Below are positions 7,815 to 16,222 of a stretch of 64,000 nucleotides of DNA, in pieces. Below the pieces are notes generated by a model. That model was given only the letters and a program-made list of their open reading frames with translations, made no database searches and was not told where the DNA came from. Made by a program: the position numbers and the translations under genes. The stretch covers positions 3,049-67,048 of the forward strand of contig CAYJOD010000027.1 in NCBI GenBank assembly GCA_964371655.1, in the 5' to 3' direction. How positions within the stretch are numbered: the first letter of the stretch is position 1; the number at the start of each line of letters is the position of its first letter. This DNA comes from CAZGSN01 sp964371655. Its GTDB lineage: Bacteria > Desulfobacterota > Binatia > HRBIN30.

Positions 7815-9296
7815 TTACGGGTCCTGGGCACAGCGAAAACCGATAATGACGTGGGGGACGACCGGACGCGCGTGGTCACGAATCGCGGAGCGCAGGCTCC
7901 ATGCATCGTCATCAAACGAGCTCCCACGAACAGTCTTTCTTCCCCGGCTATCCTCATACTCTGATGCAGTCCACTCCCAGACGTTGCCAGCCATGTCGAG
8001 CAAACCGTACGGGGATGCGCCCTTCGGGTAGCTGCCGACCGCGCTCGGTTGTCCAACTTCGCCACCGAAGTTGGCACGGCTCGCGCTGGGCCTGGTATTA
8101 CCCCACGGATACCGACGCCCATCCGTCCCGCGCGCGCCCTTCTCCCACTCCCATTCGCTGGGCAAACGCAGGCCCGCCCAGTCGCAATACGCATTCGCCT
8201 CGCGCCAGTTGATGCCAACGACCGGTTGCTCCCGCTGATTGAACCTCTCGTTCTTGAAGGCTCTTGGCTCCTCAGCCTTCGTGTCGGCCAGGAATCGCGC
8301 GTATTGTTGGTTGGTCACCGGTGTTAGGGCGAGATAGAAATCCTTCACCTCGATCTGCCGGAGTGGGTTGTCGCTCTCATCCTTCGCCCCGACCCAGCAC
8401 GGTCCTCCGGGAATAAGCACCAGCTCGCTGCCATCCCTTGCCCTCCTTCGTAGAGGCGGAGTCTCAGCCGTAGGTACGAGACAGGACAGGAGATGCTGCA
8501 TGCCGCCGTCGAAGTCGCGACGAAGATCGATGAAAAGCTTGGCGCGATAGCGCAGCGGCAGCTGGCGTGCGTCGCCGTCAAGCAGCACGGGAACCACCCG
8601 CAAGCGCCCGTCCTCGATCTCGCGCTGCCAGGCGAGGTTGCTCTCCCACTCCACCCAGCGCGAATCCAGGGATGCCGGCGTCAGGATCGGAACGAAGAAC
8701 AAAGCACCCTCGATCCCGCTTTCGATCTGCTTGCTGATCACGCCGCCGGCCTGCACCCGCTCAACGTCGTGCCACACCTGCAGGCCCGCTGCTTCCAAGC
8801 TCTGCCGAATGCGCTTCACCGCTTCGAGATCACGATGGACGTAGCTCAGGAATACCGTTGGCTTGGCACTCTGAGCGCCTCCTAGCGGCGCCTGCTGCCA
8901 CAGGCGCACAGCGAGATCGCGTTCCTGTGCCGACAGCTTGCCCGAACCGAAGAAGCGCGCCGGCTCGGCGACCAAGAGGCCGGCGGCGCGACGGACCGCA
9001 TCTGGATTTAGATCGCGCAATACGTCCAACGCCTGCAGCGCGGCGTAGCGCTGTTTCGGATCCTTGAGCGCCGCCACGAAGGCCGCTTCACCGGGTTGCT
9101 TGGCGTCGCGCAGGCACAGAGCCGTATACTCGCTCCGCCCGCCCAGCCTGCCGGCCTTGACGACGGCCCTCATGAACGCGTCGAAGCGCGACGCCGGGGC
9201 CATGGCCAGCAGCAGACGGATGACCTCACGCCACTGCTCCTCGCCAAACTGGCTGGCCAAGAACTCGAGGTTCGTCGGTGTCTTCGTCGTCTTCAC
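7815..9296 (-). CDS. TIR domain protein with C-terminal SUMF1/FGE-like domain
   Basis: 493 residues. Residues 1-140 are helical, reading like the continuation of a NACHT protein (QWREVIRLLLAMAP). Residues about 146-275 are a TIR domain: VFLSYVHRD, then WHD, then SRWVEWE, in which E218 (four after W214) fits the catalytic glutamate of NAD-cleaving TIRs. Residues about 286-490 are a formylglycine-generating-enzyme/SUMF1 fold (LIPGGPCWVG, LPSEWEWEKGARG, YPWGN, GNVWEWT, IGFRC). The cysteines that make FGE catalytic are not in the RGSSF-RSAIRDHARP segment, so this domain probably binds something rather than oxidising sulfatases. GTG start overlaps the NACHT gene stop by four bases (GTGA). Likely effector and sensor half of a STAND defence module; function is inferred. 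Confidence 0.88.
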   Translation of the reverse strand: MKTTKTPTNLEFLASQFGEEQWREVIRLLLAMAPASRFDAFMRAVVKAGRLGGRSEYTALCLRDAKQPGEAAFVAALKDPKQRYAALQALDVLRDLNPDAVRRAAGLLVAEPARFFGSGKLSAQERDLAVRLWQQAPLGGAQSAKPTVFLSYVHRDLEAVKRIRQSLEAAGLQVWHDVERVQAGGVISKQIESGIEGALFFVPILTPASLDSRWVEWESNLAWQREIEDGRLRVVPVLLDGDARQLPLRYRAKLFIDLRRDFDGGMQHLLSCLVPTAETPPLRRRARDGSELVLIPGGPCWVGAKDESDNPLRQIEVKDFYLALTPVTNQQYARFLADTKAEEPRAFKNERFNQREQPVVGINWREANAYCDWAGLRLPSEWEWEKGARGTDGRRYPWGNTRPSASRANFGGEVGQPSAVGSYPKGASPYGLLDMAGNVWEWTASEYEDSRGRKTVRGSSFDDDAWSLRSAIRDHARPVVPHVIIGFRCAQDP

Positions 9297-11083
9297 CGCG
9301 AGGCTCCGGGCGCAGCATATGAGAACGGCTCGTCGGGCTCGTTGTCGACGTGCTGGGCAGCGAGGTACTCCTGAAAGGTCAGGTGCTGGAACGCGTACTC
9401 GTCTTCATTGATTCCAGTGAAGAGACCAGTCGAACGGTCGCGCAGCACCTCCAGAAACCGCGTCGGGTTGCGCAGCTCGCCTAGGAGATGCGTTCTTGCC
9501 AACGCCGGCGCGATGAGCGGTTCGATCTCGGCGCGCACGGCACTGCGGCGCTCCGGCTGGCAGTGCATCCAAAAGGCAATGGGGCGCAGGATGGTGCGTC
9601 CGAGGTCGGCCGGGATCGGTTCACGATCGGTTTCCTTGTTCCAATGCTCGAGCAGGATGTTGACGCAATCGTCGTAGAGCTGCACCCGCCGCTCCGGCAG
9701 ACCTTTGCCGACGCGGTGGACGAAGGCCATGATCACCAGCATCAGGGGCGTGGCCGCCAGTCGCTGCAGATCCTGGCGCTGCGGATCGTTCAAAGCCTTG
9801 AGTAGACTTTGAGTGTACGTCTCCGCCTTGATCGTGTCCGGCTCGATGGTCGGATACCAACGCCGCAGAAAGCCTTCCATGTCGGCGCTCTCCAGAGACG
9901 CCAGGTTGAGGATTCTATGCGGGATGCGCAGCTGCGCCGCCGCCTTGTAGGCGGCATAGCGTGAGCTCAGGACGATGCGCACGGCTGGGAAGGCGTCGCG
10001 CACCTTCTCGACCCAGCGGCCCAAGCGCGCCGTCTGCCTGGCGTCGGCGGCTTCATCGAGCCCGTCGAGCAACAGCAGGCAGCGTCCGCTGTGCAACGCG
10101 TCTTGGAACAAACGCTCAGACAATCCGAGATTGACCTGGGGTGCCTGGCCGGCAATGACCTTGGCGACACTGGCGGCGCGCGTCTTCAAGCCGGCACAGC
10201 GAACGAACACCGGAACCGTGTCGTTAGAGAACTTGAGGTCGGCCTCCGGACGCGTGAGTCCCACCGCGGCTTCGAGGGCACATAGACCGACGTGCTTCAG
10301 CAAGGTCGTTTTGCCGGCTCCGGGCGCGCCGAGGATCACCAGCGGCCCATCCTTCTCCGGGCGCCAACGCTCCCAGGCCTGCTGAAAGCCCATGCGCCGA
10401 TCCGGCTCGGCTAAGGCCATCGTTGCTTCGCGCTCACGACTGAACTCCTGGACGTAGACCGGCACGTACACCGACTCGACGGCAGGTCGTTGTAGGCTGG
10501 CGCTGCTCGGCGGCGTGACGAACGGCGCCAGCTCGATCGCGCGCCGCAGGGCTTCGAAGTACTCAATCGGAAACGCCGACGCCGGCCGCCGGCTGCTCAC
10601 GGTCGCACGCAACGGCTGCTCGTTCTCCCAGTTGCGAATCGCTCGACCAACCCTGGCCGCCAGGTCCTCTGCCGACGTGAAGGTGTCGCGGATACGCTCC
10701 TTGCTTACCCGCTGCCGGAACGCGACCTGCTTCTGCCGCACGTTGTCCGCCTCGATCAGACTCACCGGCAACGCAAAATCGTCGGGCGCGATGAACATGA
10801 GTCGCGGCTTGTCGGCGGCGGCGTCGAACTCGCGCTCGGTGTACGACTGCTCACTATGCTCGGGGTGGGCGCCGTACACATGTCCGACGATACCGACGAA
10901 CAGATCGCAGGCCGCTACCTTGGCGCGGCAGAAGTCGTCGGCCTGCCAGTCGCGCGCGCCGAAGTCCTCCATGCGTATGCAGTGGTAGCCGTCGAGGCCG
11001 TGGATGGCGCGATAGACGGCCTCGCGGTGGGCGCTGAGGTCGCGTCCGGTAGAGCTGAGAAAGACTGTCCGCATGCCCCCCAT
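9293..11083 (-). CDS. DUF4062-NACHT STAND NTPase
   Basis: 596 residues. The N-terminal DUF4062 domain (about 4-150) starts VFLSSTGRDLSAHREAV and contains CDLFVGIVGHVYG and SYTEREFDAA. This Rossmann-like domain is often fused to NACHT proteins. The NACHT NTPase follows: Walker A GAPGAGKTT at 252-260, Walker B LLLLDGLDEA at 336-345, and a sensor SSRY at 373-376. The C-terminal FQHLTFQEYLAAQH (about 565-578) is the usual end of a NACHT module; the sensor repeats that normally follow are absent. The next gene starts inside the stop codon. An ATG at 11072-11074 is an alternative start three residues in. Probably an oligomerising switch for the TIR partner. Confidence 0.9.
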   Translation of the reverse strand: MGGMRTVFLSSTGRDLSAHREAVYRAIHGLDGYHCIRMEDFGARDWQADDFCRAKVAACDLFVGIVGHVYGAHPEHSEQSYTEREFDAAADKPRLMFIAPDDFALPVSLIEADNVRQKQVAFRQRVSKERIRDTFTSAEDLAARVGRAIRNWENEQPLRATVSSRRPASAFPIEYFEALRRAIELAPFVTPPSSASLQRPAVESVYVPVYVQEFSREREATMALAEPDRRMGFQQAWERWRPEKDGPLVILGAPGAGKTTLLKHVGLCALEAAVGLTRPEADLKFSNDTVPVFVRCAGLKTRAASVAKVIAGQAPQVNLGLSERLFQDALHSGRCLLLLDGLDEAADARQTARLGRWVEKVRDAFPAVRIVLSSRYAAYKAAAQLRIPHRILNLASLESADMEGFLRRWYPTIEPDTIKAETYTQSLLKALNDPQRQDLQRLAATPLMLVIMAFVHRVGKGLPERRVQLYDDCVNILLEHWNKETDREPIPADLGRTILRPIAFWMHCQPERRSAVRAEIEPLIAPALARTHLLGELRNPTRFLEVLRDRSTGLFTGINEDEYAFQHLTFQEYLAAQHVDNEPDEPFSYAAPGASR

Positions 11084-11140
11084 GGCGGGCGCAGACTACT
11101 GCGGTGCGGCGCAGGGAACAAGAGACTCGCGGAGCATCCG

Positions 11141-11200
11141 GACTGTTGACTGTTGACTGAAGACTGTCGACTGAAGACTGAAGACTGAAAACTGAAAACT
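11141..11200. repeat. heptanucleotide array (GACTGTT/GACTGAA/GAAAACT)
   Basis: Eight or so 7-base units in a row: GACTGTT twice, then GACTGAA, GACTGTC and GACTGAA variants, ending in GAAAACT twice. It lies in the upstream region of the NACHT gene and marks that side of the accessory island. Confidence 0.8.
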
Positions 11201-11319
11201 ACCGGTCGGATCAACCAGACCGGAATCCACGTGAGGGCGCCGTTGCAAACGAGCCCACGATCAACCGATCGTACTCAAATGCATTGACTCCGAAAACGTC
11301 CGGCTCGATGTAGGACGCT

Positions 11320-11532
11320 ATGGATGCGCTCACCCTCTTCGGCCTCTTCGCCGTCACCGCGATGCTGGTTTGCTACACGCTGGAAGAGCGCAGCCCTTGG
11401 TTCATTCTGGCCTTCGCCGTCTCTTGTGCACTGGGCTCGGTCTACGGTTTCCTGCAAGGAGCATGGCCGTTCGGCCTCGTTGAAGCCGTGTGGTCGGTGG
11501 TCGCGGTCCGGCGCTGGTCGCTGCGGCTGTAG
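11320..11532 (+). CDS. small two-span membrane protein, unknown function
   Basis: A 70-residue protein, ATG at 11320, made of two or three hydrophobic stretches (LTLFGLFAVTAMLVCY, then WFILAFAVSCALGSVYGF) and ending with WPFGLVEAVWSVVAVRRW. The composition, intact frame and sensible start indicate a real gene. I recall similar small proteins in diverse bacteria but cannot name a family or function. It stands alone between repeats and lies convergent to the SDR remnant. Confidence 0.6.
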   Translation: MDALTLFGLFAVTAMLVCYTLEERSPWFILAFAVSCALGSVYGFLQGAWPFGLVEAVWSVVAVRRWSLRL

Positions 11533-11574
11533 TTCCGCTCGCTCACAGCGGGCGCTGGCGCAGGTCGACGGCCC

Positions 11575-11799
11575 CATGCCCATCCCGGGTATCTCCGCGT
11601 ACGTGGATGATCCCGGTATCACCTGCAGGGCGCGGCCGGCGATGCTGTCGTCGGTGATCATACTGAGGACCGCGTCGGCGATGTCGTCGGGCTGCAGCAT
11701 CTTCGCGCCATCGAGCCACGCGGGCCGCTCGCCGGCCGTCGATTGTCGCAGGAGCGGCGTGTCCACGAGCCCTGGACACACGCAGTTCACGCGGCATGC
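11575..11799 (-). pseudogene. 3' remnant of a short-chain dehydrogenase gene
   Basis: Read leftward, this stretch encodes VNCVCPGLVDTPLL and then QPDDIADAVLSMITDD and ALQVIPG, the C-terminal third of a classical SDR. The Rossmann glycine motif and the YxxxK active site are missing. Immediately upstream the coding sequence gives way to a heptad array (11809-11838). The frame continues past the natural end into unrelated sequence. This looks like a gene truncated by rearrangement at the repeat. Confidence 0.75.
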
Positions 11800-11808
11800 C
11801 GAGCACCG

Positions 11809-11838
11809 ACAATCTCAAATCTCAGATCTAAAATCCGA
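11809..11838. repeat. heptanucleotide array (AATCTCA class)
   Basis: Units AATCTCA, AATCTCA, GATCTAA, AATCCGA with a 7-base period, directly at the broken 5' end of the SDR remnant. Confidence 0.65.
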
Positions 11839-11923
11839 AGCCGACCCACCAGCGATTCGCTGCCCGCGCGAGGAGATCGACAAGCTCTCGCAGTCGCGGC
11901 GAACGTCCATCAACCGGCGGTCG

Positions 11924-13177
11924 CTATAGCACCGCCCGCTGCGGATCGGATTCCTCGGCCACCGGTGGCGTGTAGGCACCCGGGTCGACGACGCCGGCCT
12001 GCGGCGCCGACACGTGTCTCATCTCACCGTCCGGATGAACGCGGAACTCGTTGCCGCTCCACTGCACCTTGTCGCCCAGAAACGCCATGAACCAAATCGC
12101 CGACACGAAGAGATCCTTGATCGGCACCACCAGAGCTTGGGTCAAGCTTAGCGGAGCATGCAGGTAGTGATTCGAGATCACGCCGGCGGTGAGCATGCGG
12201 ACACCCGTCACGCTTAGAGCAATCGACCACGCCGAGCCGGAGAAGCCGTTAAGAAGAAGATGCACGATGGACCAGAACACCCCGTGGGTGAGAATTGAGG
12301 CGAAGTAGCCGCGCGGACGAACGTTGCGGTACGTCCGTGCCCAACGCAATTGGTGATCGACCAGGCTCGGCCAGCTGCCGACCGCCAAGACGGTTTCGAC
12401 GATCATGTCGACGAGGGCCAGGCGGTAGCCGCGCTCGGCCACGCGGTAGCCGAGGTAGTAGTCGTCGGCGAGGTAGTTGGTCAGAGCGCGAAAGCCGCCG
12501 ATCTCTTCGAGCACGGATCGGCGCAGGGCCATGGTCGCGCCGAACGCGTAGGTTGGATTCTCGACGACGCTGGCGACCATAACCTGTGGCACGAAGTCGG
12601 TGTTGACGAACAGCGACTCGACGAACGACGGGAAATCCCCGGTGCTCACGGCGCGGTAGAGGCAGGTCGCGACGCCTACCTTCGGGTCCGCCAACGCCGC
12701 CACGATACGCCGCAGGTAGTCGCTGTGCACACGAATGTCGCTGTCGGCGATGACCAGAATGTCGTAACGCGACGCCTCGTGCATGTTCTCGAGGTTGCTG
12801 ATCTTGTAGTTGGTTCCGTGGATGCGGGGATCGATCACCAGATCGGTGGCGACATTAGGGTACTGCTCGCCTAGGCGTTGGACGACCTGAACCGCGGGGT
12901 CGGCAGCATCGGCGACGCCGAACACAATTTGAAATCTTGGGTAATCCTGACGGCAAAACGTGGCCAGGTTTTCGAACAGATCGGCGTCCAGTCCCTTCAG
13001 CGGCTTCAGAATCGTCACCCCGGGCAGCTCGCGATCGTCACCGCTGCCGGCGCGCGGCGACGGCACTGCCTTCAAGACACGTCGCGCTCCGACGTAGCTG
13101 GTCACATAGAACCACACCGACACCGCCAAGCCGATGCACGTGATCCCCTGGAGCACGTAAAGGAGCCACTCAAACAT
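11924..13177 (-). CDS. GT21-type glycosyltransferase, HpnI/ceramide glucosyltransferase-like
   Basis: 417 residues: an N-terminal membrane span, a GT-A fold glycosyltransferase domain, then two or three C-terminal spans. Motifs fit the ceramide glucosyltransferase/HpnI family: TILKPLKGLDADLFENL, the ADSD metal site in LVIADSDIRVHSDYLRR, DDYYLGYRVAERGYRL, and the HQLRWARTYR (QxxRW) acceptor motif. HpnI adds N-acetylglucosamine to bacteriohopanetetrol; ceramide glucosyltransferases use sphingolipids. No other hopanoid gene (shc, hpnH, hpnG, hpnK) is adjacent, so the acceptor cannot be fixed from context. The tail after about residue 370 is soluble and variable. Confidence 0.8.
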   Translation of the reverse strand: MFEWLLYVLQGITCIGLAVSVWFYVTSYVGARRVLKAVPSPRAGSGDDRELPGVTILKPLKGLDADLFENLATFCRQDYPRFQIVFGVADAADPAVQVVQRLGEQYPNVATDLVIDPRIHGTNYKISNLENMHEASRYDILVIADSDIRVHSDYLRRIVAALADPKVGVATCLYRAVSTGDFPSFVESLFVNTDFVPQVMVASVVENPTYAFGATMALRRSVLEEIGGFRALTNYLADDYYLGYRVAERGYRLALVDMIVETVLAVGSWPSLVDHQLRWARTYRNVRPRGYFASILTHGVFWSIVHLLLNGFSGSAWSIALSVTGVRMLTAGVISNHYLHAPLSLTQALVVPIKDLFVSAIWFMAFLGDKVQWSGNEFRVHPDGEMRHVSAPQAGVVDPGAYTPPVAEESDPQRAVL

Positions 13178-13345
13178 AAAAGCTTACCATGGGGTCAGTT
13201 CGCTCATCGAAAAAACCCCGCCGCGATGGCAGGGCATCCCCCTCCGGGGACGCCGTAGGGTGTATCGTATGCGGGAGGCACGAGTCAACGTGACCCCACG
13301 GGCTTCGGATTCCCACCTACACCCGCCTCATCCCGAACAACTCAC

Positions 13346-13517
13346 TTGGAACCACGGATGGACGCTAATGAACGCGGATAAGACGAATCAGAAACCGGAC
13401 ATCCACGGGTTCAGGCGATGAATTCGCCCCGACACAATTGATACGCTTCGAAAAGAAGTGTTTCCCTTTCGAATCCGTGTCCATCCGTGTTCATCCGTGT
13501 TCATCCGCGGTTCCAAT
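13346..13517. repeat. inverted-repeat element with ATCCGTGTTC units
   Basis: Left end TTGGAACCACGGATGGACGC and right end ATCCGTGTTCATCCGCGGTT-CCAA are inverted copies; the right arm has a 10-base period (ATCCGTGTTC). The centre is not obviously coding. It fills most of the 457-base gap between the glycosyltransferase and proA. The remainder (13178-13345 and 13518-13634) shows no gene. Confidence 0.75.
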
Positions 13518-13634
13518 TGAGGTTTTCAGGCTCATGTGAGTCTGACATAACCTGGGCTCCTCCACGTCTGTCGATCCGATCAAGGCTTGCGCCCCCTTTG
13601 CCTGCGCGGCGCGATTCGATATCGTCGCGCCGCC

Positions 13635-14891
13635 ATGACGGTACGAGAGCAAGTGATAGATCTCTGCAAGCAGGCGCGCGCTGCCGCGCGGCATCTCGCT
13701 GCAGCGCCGACCGAAGTGAAGAACCGCTGTCTCCGTGACGCTGCCGAGCGCTTGCGCGCGAATCGATCCCTGCTGCTGACAGCCAATCAGGAAGACGTGC
13801 ACCACGGGCGTGACGCGGGCCTCTCGAATGCCATGCTCGACCGCTTGACTCTCACCGACGCGCGCATCGAGGCGATGGCGAAGGGCGTGGAAGAAGTTGC
13901 GGCCCTCCCCGACCCGGTCGGCGAAACCATGTCCCAGTGGCGGCGACCCAACGGCTTGGAGATCGCGCAGATCCGCATCCCCCTTGGTGTGGTTGGCATC
14001 ATCTACGAATCGCGTCCCAACGTCACCGCCGACGCCGCCTCGCTGTGTCTGAAGGCCGGCAACGTCGTCGTGCTCAAAGGTGGCTCCGAAGCCATTCGAA
14101 CAAACACGGCCATCGCCGCGGCCCTATCTGCTGCGGCTATTGCCGCGGGATTGCCAGCAGCTGCAATCCAACTCATCCCGACCACGAATCGCGAAGCGGT
14201 GCAGGTACTCCTCAAACAGAGTCAGTACATCGATGTGATCATCCCACGCGGTGGTGAGAGCCTAATTCGCGCCATCACCGAAGCGTCGGCCATCCCGGTG
14301 ATTCAGCACTACGCCGGCGTCTGCCACACCTATGTCGACGAGCACGCCGACTTGGCCATGGCCGAGCGCATCTGTTTCAACGCCAAGGTGCAACGGCCGG
14401 GCGTCTGCAACGCCATGGAAAACATGCTTGTGCATGAGGCGATCGCGCCGCAGTTTCTACCCTCGATGTTGAAGCGGTTGCGCGACGCGCACGTCGAGAT
14501 TCGCGGCTGCGAGCGCACCCGTGCCATCGTCGGCGATGTTACACCGGCGAGCGAGGAGGACTGGCGCACCGAATATCTCGACCTCATCCTCGCGGTGAAG
14601 GTCGTGGATTCCTTCGACGCGGCAGTAACCTTCATCAACACGCATGGTACCGGGCACTCCGACGCCATCGTCACCCAGCACTACGACAACGCCCGCCGCT
14701 TCCAAGCACAGGTCGACTCGGCCGCCGTCTACGTCAACGCATCGACCCGCTTCACCGACGGTTACGAATTCGGCTTCGGCGCGGAGGTGGGCATTTCCAC
14801 GAACCGGCTGCACGCGCGCGGGCCGATGGGCTTGCGCGAGCTGACGACCTACAAGTACGTGATTTCGGGAAACGGGCAGATTCGCGAATAG
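13635..14891 (+). CDS. proA: glutamate-5-semialdehyde dehydrogenase ProA
   Basis: NADPH-dependent reduction of gamma-glutamyl phosphate, second step of proline synthesis. 418 residues from the ATG at 13635, the family length. The aldehyde-dehydrogenase-like fold includes PLGVVGIIYESRPNVTADAA (115-134), VVLKGGSEA, and the catalytic cysteine C258 in VQRPGVCNAMENMLV. The end carries GAEVGISTNRLHARGPMGL. proB is not adjacent. nadD and rsfS follow after a repeat element, an order common in many proteobacteria. Confidence 0.95.
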   Translation: MTVREQVIDLCKQARAAARHLAAAPTEVKNRCLRDAAERLRANRSLLLTANQEDVHHGRDAGLSNAMLDRLTLTDARIEAMAKGVEEVAALPDPVGETMSQWRRPNGLEIAQIRIPLGVVGIIYESRPNVTADAASLCLKAGNVVVLKGGSEAIRTNTAIAAALSAAAIAAGLPAAAIQLIPTTNREAVQVLLKQSQYIDVIIPRGGESLIRAITEASAIPVIQHYAGVCHTYVDEHADLAMAERICFNAKVQRPGVCNAMENMLVHEAIAPQFLPSMLKRLRDAHVEIRGCERTRAIVGDVTPASEEDWRTEYLDLILAVKVVDSFDAAVTFINTHGTGHSDAIVTQHYDNARRFQAQVDSAAVYVNASTRFTDGYEFGFGAEVGISTNRLHARGPMGLRELTTYKYVISGNGQIRE

Positions 14892-14923
14892 GCGTGTGTG
14901 GCTCGGATTTTCGACCAAGGAAT

Positions 14924-15095
14924 TTCACCACGGAGGCACGGAGAAAGCAGCGTGTTCAGAGGTATTTCGATCTTGATGCGGGCACAGGGTGAAGTCTCGA
15001 ACCAACAGGGTGGCCCGGAACGATCCCTATCTGATCGGCCGATGTCGCCTTGGTCTTCCTTCCACTCCGTATCTCCGTGACTCCGTGGTGAGAAC
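14924..15095. repeat. dispersed inverted-repeat element, ACGGAGGC ends, copy 1
   Basis: Ends TTCACCACGGAGGCACGGAG and CTCCGTGACTCCGTGGTGAGAA are inverted repeats with an 8-base period. The 110-base interior is clearly homologous to copy 2 at 20328-20516 (shared CGGAACGATC, GTCGCCTTGG/ATCGCCTTGG and CTCGAACC/ATCGAACC blocks). Confidence 0.8.
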
Positions 15096-15140
15096 TCCGC
15101 GTTCGTTTCGAGCACGGCAACCCAAGCGCACGGGTCGACA

Positions 15141-15812
15141 TTGAAATCACAGCGTATCGGAATTTTCGGGGGCACGTTCAACCCCGTCCATATCGGACAT
15201 CTGCGCAGCGCCGAGGAGGTGTGTGAAGCGCAACACCTCGATCGGGTTCTGTTCGTCCCCAGCGGCTCGCCACCGCACAAAGCGTGGCATGGCGTAGCGC
15301 CGGCAGATGCGCGCGTAGAGATGGTCCGTGGCGCGATTGCCGGCAATCGGCACTTTCGCCTGTCGACCGTCGAAGTCGATCGCCGCGGACGTTCCTACTC
15401 CGTGGACACCGTGCGCACCCTTTCCGCAGCGGCACCGCGAGCGCGCTTCGCGTTCATTCTGGGGTTGGACGCGTTTCGGGAGATCTCCACCTGGAAAGAC
15501 TATCGCTCGCTGTTCGAGCTCTGCGATCTCATCGTCACCTCGCGGCCGACACCCACTGCCCCGACGCCGTTGCTCGCGGCGCTGCCGGTTGCTGCGCGCC
15601 GTGACTTCTGGTATCTGCCTGACTCAACAACGTTGAGACACCGCACCGGACATCACATCTTTTTCCAGCAGCTCACAGACATCGACGTGTCTTCCTCCGC
15701 GATCCGCGCGCGCACGGCCGCGGGCCTTTCGATTCGCTACCTGGTGCCGCGCTCGGTGGAGCAATACATTCACCGGCACAGCCTGTATTCGCAACGGGGT
15801 GTGGTTCGTTGA
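15141..15812 (+). CDS. nadD: nicotinate-nucleotide adenylyltransferase NadD
   Basis: Adenylates nicotinate mononucleotide to deamido-NAD in the cytoplasm. 223 residues with the nucleotidyltransferase motif GGTFNPVHIGH at 10-20, the PSGSPPHK loop, SVDTVRTL, ILGLDAF, and the C-terminal VSSSAIR (ISSTxIR) ATP-binding motif. The start is TTG at 15141; no in-frame ATG gives the full first strand. Its TGA overlaps the TTG of rsfS (TTGA), so translation is coupled. Confidence 0.94.
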   Translation: MKSQRIGIFGGTFNPVHIGHLRSAEEVCEAQHLDRVLFVPSGSPPHKAWHGVAPADARVEMVRGAIAGNRHFRLSTVEVDRRGRSYSVDTVRTLSAAAPRARFAFILGLDAFREISTWKDYRSLFELCDLIVTSRPTPTAPTPLLAALPVAARRDFWYLPDSTTLRHRTGHHIFFQQLTDIDVSSSAIRARTAAGLSIRYLVPRSVEQYIHRHSLYSQRGVVR

Positions 15813-16210
15813 GCTCGAATGACGGGCGCGAAACGGCCCTCCTCTGCGTTCAGTTCGCACTCGAGAAGAAGGCGCACGACGTCGTCGTCTTGGATGTCGG
15901 CAAGCTGACCTCGCTGGCCGACTACTTCGTCATCTGTAGCGGTCGCTCCGACACCCAGGTTCAGGCGATTGCGCAGTCGATCGAGGCGAACCTGCGCGAG
16001 CACGGCTTGCGGCCACAGTCGGTCGAGGGCGCCAGCCGTGGGCAGTGGGTGATCATGGATTATGCCGACGTGATCGTGCACGTGTTCGTCGATCCGGTGC
16101 GTGAGTTCTATGACCTCGACCGCTTATGGGCGCGGGCGCCACGCCTGACGCTGCCTGAGCCCTACAACTCACAGGTCCAAGACTTGCGTCGCGCCGAGCG
16201 CGCACGCTAG
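15809..16210 (+). CDS. rsfS: ribosomal silencing factor RsfS
   Basis: 133 residues of the RsfS/Iojap family. It binds ribosomal protein uL14 and blocks subunit joining when nutrients run short. Hallmarks: VVLDVGKLTSLADYFVICSG, then QVQAIAQSIEANLRE, then GQWVIMDYADVIVHVF and REFYDLDRLW. It starts with TTG overlapping the nadD stop. The nadD-rsfS pairing is conserved across bacteria. Confidence 0.94.
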   Translation: MSSNDGRETALLCVQFALEKKAHDVVVLDVGKLTSLADYFVICSGRSDTQVQAIAQSIEANLREHGLRPQSVEGASRGQWVIMDYADVIVHVFVDPVREFYDLDRLWARAPRLTLPEPYNSQVQDLRRAERAR

Positions 16211-16222
16211 TTGACTTGCCGC

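Noticed and set aside
11275..11574. Continuation of the SDR-like frame to 11275
   Set aside because: After the IPGMGMG region the sequence is no longer SDR-like and it runs antisense to the small membrane protein gene.
13346..13517. Insertion sequence
   Set aside because: Inverted ends but no transposase frame in 170 bases; best treated as a miniature or hairpin element.
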